From the NCBI GenBank assembly GCA_002205965.3, contig NADL03000166.1:62001-126000 (forward strand): a DNA stretch of 64,000 bases. The letters are read 5' to 3'. Every line of letters starts with the position of its first letter. The first letter of the stretch is position 1. This document shows, one piece after another, positions 1-13,064 of this stretch. The stretch is from Kappaphycus alvarezii (taxonomy: Eukaryota > Rhodophyta > Florideophyceae > Gigartinales > Solieriaceae). The position numbers were made by a program, and so were the translations under genes. Under the pieces are notes generated by a model that saw nothing but the letters and a program-made list of their open reading frames with translations, was not told where the DNA came from and made no database searches.

Positions 1-3000
1 GCATAGATCATTTTTTAGTACTAACAAGTTAGGGGTGTATCGTTTTTGGCCGTTTGGACATCCAAAAATCTGATCTCTGAACACCATTTTTAGCATATCC
101 AGTAATATTCTGTTATCATTACCATTGAATTAAGAGTTTTTTTGATTTGTTTCCGACCAGCCAGATTGGTTCGGGTGAATTTTTTTATTGTCTCAAATAA
201 TTGACTATTACAGTTCTTACTGCTTTCCATGTCTTTTCATTTTTAGTTAAAATTATTGGAATATGGTTTTCATCCATCATCATCATTCCCAGATATATAT
301 GCTGGTGAAATATTCGTAGTAACAAATTATTCTTCTTTTTTTTAGATAATTTAAGATTTGTGACCTAAAGAACAAGAAATAAACGTATTAATAACATTGA
401 CCCGACCCTTTTCTTTTTAGGGGCAATATTTGGCTCGATTTGACATTTAGAGACACCTATATATATTCTGACTTAGAAGAAATTATCTCTGAATACGCTC
501 ACTTTACTAAACAATCATTAAAGACTATCTTTTACGCAAAATGTTGATATATCCGGGCTTAGTTTTTCCAGGGCCTTTAATTTAGAGCTCGACCTTCGTA
601 TGAATTTTTATGTCATTAGAAAAAATAAAAGGTTTAATTTCAATTTTAGGACCTTGAAATGGAATTCTTGCCGTAGTGTTAGTATATTTAGAGCTCTACG
701 GTATCCAGTTTTACTAAAATAGCGAATTGCATATTATAAGATTATGGCTTAAGTACTGTTCTGAAACTTAGCAATTTAAGTTTTTCCGACGTAAGGATAT
801 GGTTTCAGTCTTCTTGTATGCTTTAGTATACTTTCTTCTGATTTTTAATTCCAAGAATGATTCGCTGCCTAAAACAATGAGTCGATTGTATCTACGTGTT
901 CTTTTGCAACTGGAAAGAAAAAAGGAATCCGTTATGTATCCAAATTAGGATACTGAACTCAGCACAATAAAAATTGGTTGAGAAAGCAAATTTTTGTTTT
1001 TCCCTTACTTTTGTTTCATTTATTTCACTAAATCTTAAGCAATTAGAATTTTCTGCCTATCTTGCAAAGAATTCATTCAGGAATGTGCTAATAGAGGTAT
1101 TTATAGCTGCCAAACTCGTTTATGCAAACTTTCAGATGTCAATTTGTTTTTTGCCGGAAGCTGTTGTTTTGGGGAGCGAGGGATTCCGTAATACTGAATT
1201 TGGACTTCGCAACTGATTTGAAATTGACAGCAATAAAAGAAATTTTGTAGATGGTGAAAGATCAGTTATATTATCGTGTTTTCTGGCGAGTGAGTGATAA
1301 TCTGTTTCCTAGATAGCAGCAAAATCTGCATCTTAGTAAATAATTAAATCTATATTAGACTTCTAGGATATCAAGCATAGTATCGGTAATATCATTGCTT
1401 TCTGCTGAAAATGGGTGCCATTGTGACAGCGAAAAGACCCAAAGTAGAGGCAAACTATTTACTTGGCTCTTCACGTAGATACTAGGGGCTTTATTGGCAA
1501 AAATTATAACCTAAACAAGTTAGTGCCGGAAAATACGTTTTTTACAGGCGCCTTGTGTGTCTTTTCTGTCTCACTTATTTCCTCTGGCACGAAGGAAGGT
1601 TCTTAAAAGTTCTCGCTTGTTAATAAGAGGTATCTGAAATGATAATACTGAAAAAACTGATAATTTCAAAAATAAATGGACAGGAAATCAAGTACATTAT
1701 ATATTTTTCAATTAGTTTTTGTATGGGGAAACTTCTGGTATGAACGAACTGTTTAGAAATTATATCAGGTAGAAATTATATCAGGTATCGAGAGCTAGGG
1801 GGGGGCAAAATGTAGCCGATAGTTGAGCTGGGCTTTAATCTTTCCAGAGTTTCAACAGAAAAGTATTTAGATTGAGCAAAGTTTCATTCAAAGTGGAAAG
1901 AAGTGTGGTCGAAAATATTCCTGAAGAACCGGTCTAAAACTGCCAAATTACAAAGGGTTTGAGAGTCCCTTTGTAGTTGCGCAGTAGGAGTGGCAATACT
2001 GAAAATCATTGAATTGCATTGAATTGCTTGATTTGGCGAGAATAGATTAATATATTGCTGACTCTTGTCGCTGAAGAAGTTTCGAAGAGAGGAAATAATC
2101 TTTAAAAGGTATTCATTTCAGTGGCTTGTGACAGAGTGGTATGAGAGACTACATTTTAATAGTTGAACAAGTGCTAAGTACATTGATAATAGCTCATTGG
2201 CAGTTGCAGTCAGGGTATTGTATGAAAAAGGGTAGAAACTATGAGCGAAGAGGGAATCTTCGGTATTTATTATATTTGTTAAAATCTGACTTTCGGAAGT
2301 GAAGTGAAGTGGGGCCTCTACAAAAACCTGGGGTTTCCTTACTTGACGCAGAAAAACTGCTTTTGTTGTCTGCAATCTGTATTATCTCAAAAATAGAATA
2401 TTTGATTGCGATTTAACACTTCCAAGAAAATATTAATCTTTAAAACCTTATGTTTGTAAACTCTGAAAAGCTTCTCTTTGCCTATTTGTCGCGACAATAA
2501 CTTCCATATCTATCCAATTATGAGTTTTAAGAGTATTAATCCTGGCTATATATTTAGTAGAACCTGTTTCCTTTATTGCTTGTAATAATCATACGTTACC
2601 ATCTAATAGTCACCGAAACGCAGTTGCGTAAAAGCGTATTCTCGGCATATAATTTCTTCGTTATTAAATGAAGCTAATTGGGCTCCCAATATTTTCATTA
2701 CAGAACGTTCAAATTAAAGCATCTCAAAGCTCTCAGCGACTTGTCTCTTTTTCTAAGAAAAACGACCGGTTGGATTCTTTTGAAAGTCTCATGGGCCTTT
2801 GAACCATCGTTAATTACAATTTCATCAAAAACCTCGTATGCGGCAGCATTTTAGATACTTACTGCAGATACGGGCCATGCCAAGAGTATGGTCTAAGCTT
2901 TGGCGTTAATAAAGCATAATAAATTCTAAACTTTATATCTGTCGATCCATTTAAGTATATATTTAAAAGGTTTGAGAAACGAAGTATTCCAATGTACAAA

Positions 3001-6000
3001 GCAACATGTGTTCTTGAGCCCTAGTTTCCGACGACATTCAGTGTTAAAAAATTTTGTTTACATCAATTACATAGGTGTTGGAATTACTCTATCAACACAA
3101 GCGCAAATGCAGTTTAACGTTGAAATTGTGGGTGTTATCTGTGTGACATCTACGGGTTGTATATAAAGCAATAATAATTTTTTTGCTTCCTTCGTTACCA
3201 GTTCTATCCAGGTAACTCCCTATCCCAAATTTTCTCCCAGCAGTTGAAACCAGAATAGTCGCTAGCTTTCCATAGATTTAGCAAGATCAGTCGCCAATAG
3301 AGCAAAGGATCGATACTCCATGATCATTGCCATCCTTCTACATTGATGTACTGCGTTTTCATTCGCTAACAAAGTATTTTTTCTGATCGGAGAACTAGTG
3401 ACAGGCTTTTTAGTTTCTCTTCCAATTATGGTCCATTTTCAAACCAGTCTAGGACATTTTCAAACGAGGCAATATGTTTTGATAGGATTCTGACGTGGGG
3501 ATCATTCGCAGTAAAAATTCATCCAATTTATTTCTAATCGGCATTCTGATGAATGATACTCTTAGACCACGCCGAGATTGTCCTTATTTTTTACAAAAGC
3601 AGAAAAATGTACTCTAGATACTTCAACAGACTTGTTCTTAGTCCACTATACCTTTCAAGTCCCCGACTTGGTACTGTGGAGTCCTCTTATATTCAATTTA
3701 TTCTTTTTGGCATCAAATTAAACCTAAAAGATAATTAAGAAGAGTTAAGTGGTGCTTTTTATTCAACTTGGGAGGAATTTGGTATGTTAAGAGGTAAATC
3801 CTACTAGGAAGATTTTTTTCTCTTTGGCATTCGAATTATGTACTAGGTTTTCAGTATTTACCAACTTTCTGGCCTATTATTTTATCGAAGCCCTCCAATT
3901 ATGCCCAAATGGCTAGCATGAGACCGCCCTGAACCAAAATACTTCAATTTAATTGTTTAAAATGGCGACTGTTATTTTGGGCTGTTGAGTGATTTGGTGT
4001 TTCCGGAATCCTCGAAGGACTTGTTTATTGAGAAAATAGATCCCGTGGAAGGAAACTAGTGGGTTTTCTAGCCCGTAACTATATCCCAACAATTAATAGT
4101 TACATACGACGGCCACTTCGGTTTTTTCTTTTTACGTAATTCTTTTGAAATACGAATTTTGGTACTTCGAAACCTGAATAGAGCTCTATACAGTAGGATT
4201 CAGAGTACCAGAGCTTTACGAAAACCCAACTTGATATATTTCCACTTGGACTCACCAACTTCGTGGAACCGGCTCATCGACATCAACCACTTACGATATA
4301 AAACCCATAATGAAAGCGGAAAAGGAATGAAGCACAGCACTTGTTCACTACTTCGCATATACAAACTAGATGATTTTCTAGGATCGAAATGGCCATTTCT
4401 TCGCGATTTCTAACAAAAATGAAACTAAAGCAAGTTTTCGGTATAATAATAAGTTTCAAGGTATAATAAATTTTACTAAATTTTACTGTGGATATTAACT
4501 TGAAATTGTAAATTCTCAGTAGAAACTCATCTCCATTTCAAACATCGTTAAAAAACATGCGCGGTAATATTGGTAGTATTCTATCACACTGGTACTAACA
4601 GTATAATGTCTTGCTTTCAACTCCAATCTTGTATCCATAGATAGAAAAATGGAAAATTATGTTAATATTTTAGCGGACAACTATTTTCTAATAACGTCTG
4701 CCAAAAACATTGTCCTTGAATAAAGGAATCTCAAGGAACATATGATTTTAGTCGGAAGGTAGAAAATGGAATATATTCAAGGTAAATTTTGTTTCTTAAC
4801 AATAAATTCTCGAAAATCTATAAAATGGCTAGTACAGGATAAGAAAAAGTCGCTAAAGGGATAAAATGATGAGAAAGAGACATGTAACTGGTTCGGCAGT
4901 GTCCTCTTTATTGCTGAAATCACCCTTTTTTATATATTCCTATCCTCATCCTGGCACTAGGGAACGATATTGAAAACTTGCTTTGAGGGATGATGAATTT
5001 CTTTATTCACAACGTTTGTTCAGTGCACTTATGTCTCTTAAAACTAGCCCCGCAAATAACACCTTAAGGTCCATTTCTATGAAGGAAATATGTTTCCATG
5101 TATTTCTGGTGTTCTAAGATATAATTCTTAAAGTAATCAAGCTCGATCAAATCACAGTTTTGAGAAGTTGTAACACTGGTCGAAGTTTAAAACATATCTT
5201 TCTGTTCAATCATCTTCCACTTTAGCATCAACTTGCCACATGTAGTCCTTTCCATACATGTAAGTGTATTTGAATCCATGGCTGCATGCTGTAGAAGCAT
5301 TGGATCAATATATACAATACTCACGATTAAAGTTTTAAGGACCCATAAAGGTGAATTGCCGCCATCCGCAAAAAACAGTATGATAAAGCGTTTTTTCGTC
5401 AAATGACTACAAAATGTGCCTTATTACCGGACAGCGCTGTCGCTTGAAAAACAACAGAGCAAAAAAAATATTTTCGATTACATCGGTGAAATAGAGAGCG
5501 GAAATCCTCAATATGAGTAAAACAACTCTATTCTATAGAAATGTTGCTGGCTCTTGGAGGCCAACATGAGGAAAATAATTCTTGGAATTGAATATTTTCC
5601 TGAGCTATCTCGAAAGGGGCTGAGATAGTTCTTCAATTATCCATGTTTGATCTATAAATGTGAATATTACTCCAAAAAGGCCCATAGAATACACCATTAT
5701 GAGAAATCAAGAAAATAAATAAAAACTTTTAAGCAATTCGAGGCAATTTAAGTTAAAATAAGATTGGCACCAAAGTTAAATTGTGAAATTTCAAGGGGAT
5801 GGTATGTTAATATCTCGAGATAAGTTCAATCGCTAATTTGTATTGATTAATTGGCTACTTGAAAAAATGAAGTGTACAGTATATGCGCCGGATCCGAATT
5901 AAAGAAGTAAACCATCTCGTTTTACCCGACAAGTTTTCATTTCAAACTTCTAACGCAAAGGATTTCTTGGCTGAATCTATTAACAACTACGAATGTGAAA

Positions 6001-8832
6001 ATTCATGCAAAGAGATATGACATGAATATTCATGAAATGAAATGAAAAATTTCAGACAAAAATTGACGAAAATATGATAGTTTTAACGATTGAAACCACA
6101 CTTAATGTTTCTCAAAATGAAGCTTGGGATATTCTAAATAACCACAAATTCGATTGTGAGAGAGAAAAAAAAATATAACCTCTTCAAAGAATTAAATAAA
6201 TCTCGAAACTACATACAGCTACCCTGAAAATCTAGGACATATCTTATTTTATAAAAATGAAAGTAGTAGTCGTTAAATTGGTTGGTAATGGAAAAGAAAA
6301 TAAAACGAATCGACAAAACCTTTTGGGAGATTTAAATACTTTTTTCATCTCAAGGTCTGTAGCGTTATCACATCTACGTAATCTGAGCCCCTAGTAGTTC
6401 GAGTGCTTAAGATATTGAGAGAAGTTATTTATCGGTTAAATTCATCTGTCTAAATTGATCGTGGTCTTTGTATAGTATTTAGCTCTTTTAGAATCATTAA
6501 GAAATTTTAGGTGATATAAACTATTTAATTTTTCTTCTACTTCATCTTTGTAGAACTTGAAAGGACGAAAAGAAATCTAATTGACTTTTCCAAATAATTT
6601 TCTATGGAAATTTGGCCTGTTTCCCCAATCGTTACCATCTACTGGTTTTATTTATCAAAATCGATGTATCTGCATTTTTACAGTCAATATATGCAAAATA
6701 CGATTTGAAACTGAATAAACTAAAAAAAGGATTGTAAAATCTTTGGGTTGTGATTTCGAGTTGATTAATAAACAAGTTTAGGGCGAATACCAACTGAAAT
6801 ATATAGAAAGATAGTGTGTTATATCATCTCGGTATTTCTTTAGTGAATGAAGTAACGCAATTAGTTTAACTGTGTTTAAATTGGTCTTCAATTGTCTTAT
6901 TCTTGAGCTAATTGCTGATATTCTACATGTTAAGATGAATTGTATGAATTAAAATACATTAGAAAGGTTTTTTACTACTATGCCTAGCACGAAAGAGCAA
7001 ATATTCGCTTATACGTAAGCTTCGATGGAGTAAAGTCAAAATTTTTATGAACGGTTTCATCTATGTCTCGGTTAATAGAGAGTTTAAATGTTTTTGGTCT
7101 TGTTCAAGTCTCATAAACGTCTTAAATAATTAAAAATCAAAAGACGACAGATGAAAATTTGAAAAGTCTCTTTTAATCTTTACAATCGCTCAGTTGACTA
7201 TCTTTAGTATCGGTTCTCAGTAATATAGTTTTAAACAATTTTTGCAGGCCAGGAATAGACCAATCTTCCTGCTTTCATTCTACGTAGTTCCGATTCCTTC
7301 CAAATTTCAATTCAATAAGAAGGTTAAAAATTATAGACAGTTAAAAGGAAGAAAATATTACCTATTAACGGATGAAATAATATCCAAACCCCGTTACAAA
7401 AACGGCGCATTGTACCTGATATTATTAAGCTTCTTTTAATTGATTGATTTTTACCTGTACAAATGAATAATATTTTGCGTCATGATTCATCTCATTATAC
7501 AGGGCAACCAATTTAGTATTTAAGGGGAATTTATGAAAGGAACTATAAACGTCTTGCATCTCTTCATATATTTTCTGTGGTGATAAATTGTAGCCAAACA
7601 ACAATTACTGCTATCAACGCCTTGTTTTTATTCTGTTTTATTAAATGAACATTTTATCAAATTTCCACTGATCCAAATTTCAACTGTAATTAGTATAAAG
7701 CAAATGTTATGTTTCAGGTAGCTTCGTTTTTTAGATGCTGTGAACTAAAACTTAGAAAACAATAAAATGGATAAATGAAACACTTAAGATATTACTACTT
7801 GAACTCGGCGTGTATCAGACCACTTGTTACCGATCGCATTTATAAAGATCTGATCGGGGGTTTTTTGAGCTCGGAAATTAAATTCCATTCCGCCCGCTGG
7901 AGAATGCAATCTACTCAGCTGATATAAAATTCCGCTCACATAAATTTATAGATTATAACTACTAAAACCACCAGAAATGGGAAAATATTTCATAAAGATG
8001 AAGCGAATTTGAAGGATGCTTTAGTCAACCCCTCAAAATTTTCATCCTTTATACGAGAACCGAGAAATTCTCTCACGAAATCATAGGAGCCCATGTATTC
8101 TCCATAAATATTCCTGAGCAGCTCAAAACTCCTTATTCTTCCCTACGATAAATACAACTCATGTAATTTCCCTCCAACTGAACTCATTGTCGGGACCATT
8201 TGGTCCATAAAATCCCTTTGCAATCCCCCTGTCGTTATCCATTCTGACCTCTCCTTCTTCATCCCTGGATCCCTGGAACTTCCCCTCTTTCCCTTCTAGG
8301 TCATAACTGCAGTACTCTTCTTCTTCCATTATAGAGATGAAATTCGGGGCCATCAACCCCTCAATGCCAAAATCTGGATCACATTATTCCTTTTCGAAGT
8401 CACTACCCCTACTTCCCTTTCTTTGATATCTACCAGGTGACAAGAATCGAACTCCTCCAGGCGGTTCCTGGTTTCAACAGCACTAGACCTCTAAGTCCAT
8501 TGGACACAAAGAGAATAAATGATAGATAGTTCTGGGACAAAAATGACGGTATTTGGCAATTACGCGATAAAGGGTTACTCTGAGCATGCAGGCTACCCAG
8601 GGGGGTGTGCGTTTCCAAGTTTTAGTCGTCTTACTGTCCTGCCAAATTTAAAATTTATGGAACTATTTGGCCGTGTAATTAGCGTCATAATGTTCTGGTT
8701 GCAAGGCGTGCTGAATCGCTAGAATAGTCACAAGCTTTATAGCCAAAAACACGTGTACGAATCTTGACTGTGAAAAAGGATATTTAGATTCAAAGAAATT
8801 CAAAGATATTGAGCAAATTAAAGCAACTAATG
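1..8832. other. AT-rich region without a recognisable gene
   Basis: All reading frames here are short and none shows a protein family I recognise. Base composition is strongly AT-rich with many A/T runs, as expected of intergenic or intronic DNA in this genome. A 16-base direct duplication (gaaattatatcaggta) occurs near 1,755-1,790, followed by a G run. The last 700 bases (about 8,150-8,520) become richer in GC and hold a 65-codon minus-strand frame (8,159-8,356) and a tRNA-like trace. Both are too weak to call and are discussed under rejected items. Confidence 0.6.
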
Positions 8833-9337
8833 TGTTGCGATTATGCCCCATAAATCACAAAGTACCCTGGCAGTATCCCTCCAGTAACCTGTACCAAGGA
8901 TTTACACTGTAAGAAGACATCAGTACAACTTGTGCACTGTACCCACGCACCAGTGTAAAACATCAGATCATGTTTCTTTGTACCAAGCCAATAACATGGA
9001 GCCATCATGGCTATCTCGCGTGGTTCTCGAAACATTCCGGACCCACCAATCAGCAACCGCCTTATGCCTCCTTCCCAATTGGACCAATGGGATTTTTCCA
9101 TGATGTTTATTGCTTTCGGTTACACTGATTGCTGCTACATGAGCCCTCAGAACCTTGTAGTTTGACACCTCTGGGGTCGCTTTTTCTAGAATACCTTTGA
9201 ATTCAGTACCTTTTGCTTACAATTTATCTCTACTGGTGTTGAGTACTTTTTCTATATAAACCCTGGTCTGACGTTCCGGCCTGTTTACTGGAAGCATCAA
9301 CTAAAAGTTCAACCATCGATTACCTGTGCGCTAAACA
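8833..9337 (+). repeat. 5' LTR of the chromovirus
   Basis: It begins TGTTGCGA and ends CA, and it matches 16,175-16,672 along its whole length. A TATA box inside ctatataaaccctgg (near 9,256) marks the U3 promoter. The sequence just after the LTR (near 9,346-9,360) contains TGGTAGCATCGCA, a possible tRNA primer site a few bases inside the element. An equivalent CA-rich and TAGCAT-containing stretch follows the related LTR ending at 63,351. Confidence 0.85.
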
Positions 9338-9495
9338 CCTCACACCTGGTAGCATCGCATATTTGTTTGTGAGTACTGCTAGTTCTTCCATTTCGGCAGT
9401 AAGTTAAAATCTCTATTATAATTGACGATCTGCCTGATTGCAAGCAGAGACTAACATTTTGTTTTTTACTCTGATTCTTTTCTGAATAACGCTCA

Positions 9496-10083
9496 GTGCC
9501 GAAAAACAAGACTTCCATGGATCGCCCTTCGACGCTGGAAGAGTACAACGAAGAAGGCTTACCATCGTTCTTCGCCGAAAATTGTCAGGAGCTGACAACG
9601 TCCGAGTTTGGAGTGGAGGCAAGAACACTCAGCAGAATCGTGGTGGAGGAACCAAGTACACCAAGACCCTTCAACTTCTGCCTTCCCGAGGCTGTATCGC
9701 TACCCGCTCTACCGCCGATACCGAGAATGCCCGCAGTCCCTCACTTCAAGCCTCAGAATCCTAAGAAGATCCTACCGATTCTTCCTGATGCGGCTTTCAT
9801 CGTTATCCAGAGAACAGCCAGCCACCGCATTCGTAAGAAGACCAGAAGGCCTCGACTGACCAAGAAACCGCGATCGTCGCCTTTCTACTGCCGTCACTGT
9901 CAAGTTACCTGCACAGGAAGAGTGAAATGTCACGAGCACCTTCGGTCTTGTAAGCAGCAACACCGCGCGGACAAGAAAAGGCACATCTACGATACTTGCA
10001 AGATAGAAGTTCCGAGCAAGGCAGACCTCGAGCGCCACCGTCTGGGCCGTCGTCATCGACAGACCGCTCGAAACGCTCAGTAG
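9496..10083 (+). CDS. Accessory ORF with U1/matrin-like zinc fingers, inside the chromovirus
   Basis: A 195-codon frame starting about 160 bases after the 5' LTR. Residues 1-60 are acidic. Residues 50-100 are rich in proline, with a VEEPSTPRPF segment. Residues 105-125 are very basic. The C-terminal third (about 130-190) carries finger-like patterns of the U1/matrin C2H2 type (FYCRHC ... H and DTCKIEV ... ERHRLGRRH), a fold known to bind RNA or double-stranded RNA. It is distinct from gag, which lies downstream with its own CCHC knuckle. The second LTR element has a related frame at the same distance from its LTR (63,512 onward), sharing the RPSS..EY..E start and the VEEP.TP segment, so the ORF belongs to the element family. 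RNA binding is inference; no function is known to me. A non-autonomous origin is the alternative. Confidence 0.6.
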   Translation: MPKNKTSMDRPSTLEEYNEEGLPSFFAENCQELTTSEFGVEARTLSRIVVEEPSTPRPFNFCLPEAVSLPALPPIPRMPAVPHFKPQNPKKILPILPDAAFIVIQRTASHRIRKKTRRPRLTKKPRSSPFYCRHCQVTCTGRVKCHEHLRSCKQQHRADKKRHIYDTCKIEVPSKADLERHRLGRRHRQTARNAQ

Positions 10084-10094
10084 TTGAAATTTGA

Positions 10095-10432
10095 ATAAAT
10101 TTGAGTAAGGTAATGAGAGCAAAACTTCAGAAGTTGCTTTCTCAACCGACTTCGTTTGTGCTGTGTTCACCCTCCCGCTGTGGCTACCTTACGAATTCAC
10201 TTTTCCCAGTTCCTTGCAGTAGGACTTGTAAGTCCGTATCGCCGCCAGGTTCTAGACAGGAAATCAACCGTTCTGTTAAGCATCGGAAGGAGGGCTACTA
10301 TAGCACACCCGACGTGACTGAAGTCAACACCTTACGTCAGAGAAAATCAACTTTCAAAAGTTATCGACTGAGATTCGAACTCCAGACCTCTCACTGGTGT
10401 TGGTCTAGCCGACTCGGCCACAGTGCAGACCG
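10095..10432 (-). mobile_element. tRNA-derived SINE, minus strand
   Basis: Read on the minus strand, positions 10,420-10,409 give TGGCCGAGTCGG, a perfect RNA polymerase III A box. Positions 10,383-10,370 give GGAGTTCGAATCTC, a good B box. The spacing is tRNA-like, but the sequence does not fold as a full tRNA and continues for some 270 bases into an unrelated body, as SINEs do. It separates the chromovirus accessory ORF from a LINE end. The 3' limit near 10,095 is a guess because no clear tail or target duplication is visible. A diverged tRNA gene plus unrelated DNA is the alternative. Confidence 0.6.
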
Positions 10433-10445
10433 ATTCTTACTGGCC

Positions 10446-11690
10446 AATTTGAAAAACTTCTATTTAAGGGGGAAAAAATCACGCGTGTCACTTACCCTCA
10501 TCTCCCCGTTCCTACACGGCTCTGTCGCAGCTAGTTTCATCGACGAGGTTCCGGCACGTGAGAGGTCGGCATCGTACACCACGCAACGTTCTGCCGCCGT
10601 CTCTGGTCACCGATACCGGGGTGACAGGGCGTTCCTGGTCCGACAAGCCTTGCCACGAATCCGTGACTTCCTCCAATGTATCCCTGGGCGCCCGTATTCC
10701 GTCGACATTGGCACATTTGACCCATGCCTGCTTGCTGCCGAACCGTCCAACCTCCAAACCTTCTTAAATGGTGTGCAGCAGGAGGCACAGGCAAGGGTCC
10801 ACTGGCGCGACGACTCATGGGTGACACACCCCAACCCGGCTCAGCACAGCACTCAAGAAGTTCGACATCGGATTCGTGGCCTGGCGTTCCGGAACAGCCC
10901 CGCCGCCGCTTTTCTCATAGCCCATCCCACAACCGCTACGGTGGTGTCCTCGGCCCACTGGCAGACCATGATCCGCCGGCACCTCGGCCTCCCCGTATAC
11001 GACGACTCCCGCCCGCTCACCTGCGCCCACTGCAACCAAACTATGGACGCACTTGGACCACGCGGCGACCTCTGCCCTGCCGGCTTCGGCCGCCCGCACC
11101 GCCACAACTCGCTGCGCAACGTTTTCGCCTACCACGTTGCTCGCGCGGGCCTGGACTGCCAATACGAAGTCCCACTGCTTGTGCCGGGAACGAATATCCG
11201 CCCTGCGGACATTCTCATACAATCCCCCCCTGCCCACAGGCCAACAGGTCCGCCCCATAGCCTGCGACCTAACCGTTGTCTCGCCGTTCAAACAAGGCGT
11301 GCGCACAAGGGCCACACAAATGGCCGGCGGCGCCGCCGACATTGCCCACCGAGACAAAGTCAAAGACCTGTAGTGCAAACTCGTACGCCCCATCCCGCCC
11401 CCCATGCACAACACCCTCCAGGAACCGAACTTCAAGTTTCAGCCACTGGCTTCCGACTCCTTGGGTGCCCCATCCCCCGCCTCGATTCTGTTCCTCGAAG
11501 ACTTCATCCCGCGCATCGCAGAGAAGTTCAACACAACCACAGCAGTGATCCGCAGACGTATTTATCAGCGCATTAGTTGCACACTGTGGTCTTCTGTTGC
11601 AATGGAGATTCTATCGCGAGCCCCACTGCACGTGCCTGACGTGGAACATTCGGTTAGTTCTTAGCCGTATAGTCAGTCCTGCAGTGTAAA
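10446..11690 (+). mobile_element. 3' end of a restriction-endonuclease-type LINE (variant a)
   Basis: This is the C-terminal part of a non-LTR retrotransposon ORF2. Reading along the plus strand there is a zinc cluster (CAHC near 11,025, then a Cys/His group running into RPHRHNSLRNVF), then RPADILI and, in a second frame, RPIACDLTVVSPFKQ. Together these are the PD...D.TV...K signature of the restriction-like endonuclease found at the C-terminus of R2-type LINEs. The frame shifts at least twice (near 11,230 and 11,370) and ends in a CTLWSSVAME segment near 11,600. Reverse transcriptase is absent, so this is a 5'-truncated copy. A sister copy lies at 26,430-27,060. It lies within the chromovirus between the accessory ORF and gag, so it probably inserted after the chromovirus. 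Confidence 0.75.
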
Positions 11691-11743
11691 CGATAGATAC
11701 TCAATGAAGTAAAGTTTCTGCTTTCGGCCAATAGGAAAAGCCC

Positions 11744-12660
11744 ATGGAACCTTCCGGAATTACGGTAGAGTCTCTGGCACAAGCTGTAAGCGAGCTTCGA
11801 CGCCAGCGGTCAGATGCTCACAACCTGATATACGCACAACAGAACCAGCTCAATAACGATGCTCAGAAGGAAGGAGCCCTCGAGAACGAGCTGTCTCTTT
11901 TCAGGATCAATACTGGTAACTATAATGGTCAAAATGAAAGAAATAACTCCGCTAAGAAGAATAAGCCGGGTTCAATCAGCGGAAAGGGGTCCGTTGGGAG
12001 CTGGTGTGTGCAGATAAAAAATTACCTTGGAGAAGCAGATGGGAAAGCTACCATGAACATCGCACTAGGCTATCTTTATGTAAATGCCCATGAATGGAGT
12101 ATGGTCCACTCCAAGAGTGCTGAAGGGCAGCATATTCATAACATGGAAAGAACTGAGGACTGCCCTTCTCAATCACTATGAGACGATAAACAAGGAAAAA
12201 ATCGCCCGAGACAATCTGGCTGGTTGGAAACAAGTTAAGGACGTTTCTGCATTCAATGAAGATTTTAACAAAATATTATTGGATATTCCAGACATAGGAG
12301 TCAAAGATCGGATTGATCGCTATTCAAGCGGTCTGAAACCATACATTTGGAAAGCCTTATGAACGAAAGAATATTCTCAGCTTTCCGATTTAATGGCAGA
12401 TGCGGATAGAATTGAAGCTGCTTCTAGGAGGTCAAGGCCACTAGGTAATGCCAAATTGAGTCCAAAGGCGGTGAAAGGCAATTCGACCATTGGAAATAGT
12501 AGTCTTGTTCCCATGGAGACTGGACACATTGGAATGAAACAGGGTGTAGAGCCCGCAAATATTACCTTACATAAATTGGATCAAGCAGAACGGGAGAGAT
12601 GCATACATTAAGGCCTCTGCTTAAGATGCAGGCAGAAAGGGCATATTTCAAAAAAATGCC
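11744..12660 (+). pseudogene. gag: Chromovirus gag region
   Basis: The capsid part of the chromovirus. The start shows a coiled-coil-like Glu/Gln/Asn-rich N-terminus (VSELRRQRSD), then the capsid core with an ISGKGSVGSW segment and a tryptophan-rich stretch typical of retrotransposon gag. Near 12,615-12,655 a CLRCRQKGHISKKC zinc knuckle (CX2CX4HX4C) ends the region. It is a fossil and broken. In the family, gag coats the RNA and the knuckle binds it. Confidence 0.7.
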
Positions 12661-13064
12661 CAAGAGCCCGAAGGAACTGATTGAAGGTCCTCAATCAGTT
12701 CTCAATCACAGAAATCTTATTGTTTCAACAATAAGATCCCAGGAAGCACTGAAGGGAACACCAACCCCAACTTTCTAACGGAATCATAGAGGAATTTTTA
12801 TCGTTAAGGGGGTCATTTCCAATGGACCAGCATAAAATTCTCATCGAACCAGTTGGTGAGATCAATTTTATAAGTGAATTATTCTGGGATTACCATATAA
12901 TTGAGACGAGAAGAGCAGAAGAGCTTGTCGAAATTGGGATCAGTGTTTACCAAGAGTTGAGAGGAACATCCCGATCCGTGATTGTGTAAAAAAAGAACTA
13001 CACAGAACCACTGTATTTCGCCCTGAGCACCCTCAAAAGATATGATGAAATCCTAAGAAAAGAA

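Noticed and set aside
8159-8356. 65-codon acidic minus-strand frame
   Set aside because: Composition looks coding-like, but there is no recognisable motif and the frames around it are closed. Possibly debris of an element.
8433-8503. tRNA-Leu-like 3' half on the minus strand (GAGTTCGATTC box, CTTAGAG loop)
   Set aside because: No A box or D arm upstream, the anticodon loop is one base short in the best fold, and the T stem has a mismatch. At best a degraded tRNA or SINE trace.
10815-11435. 206-codon minus-strand frame across the LINE end
   Set aside because: Antisense shadow of the GC-rich LINE coding sequence, whose sense strand carries the conserved endonuclease motifs.
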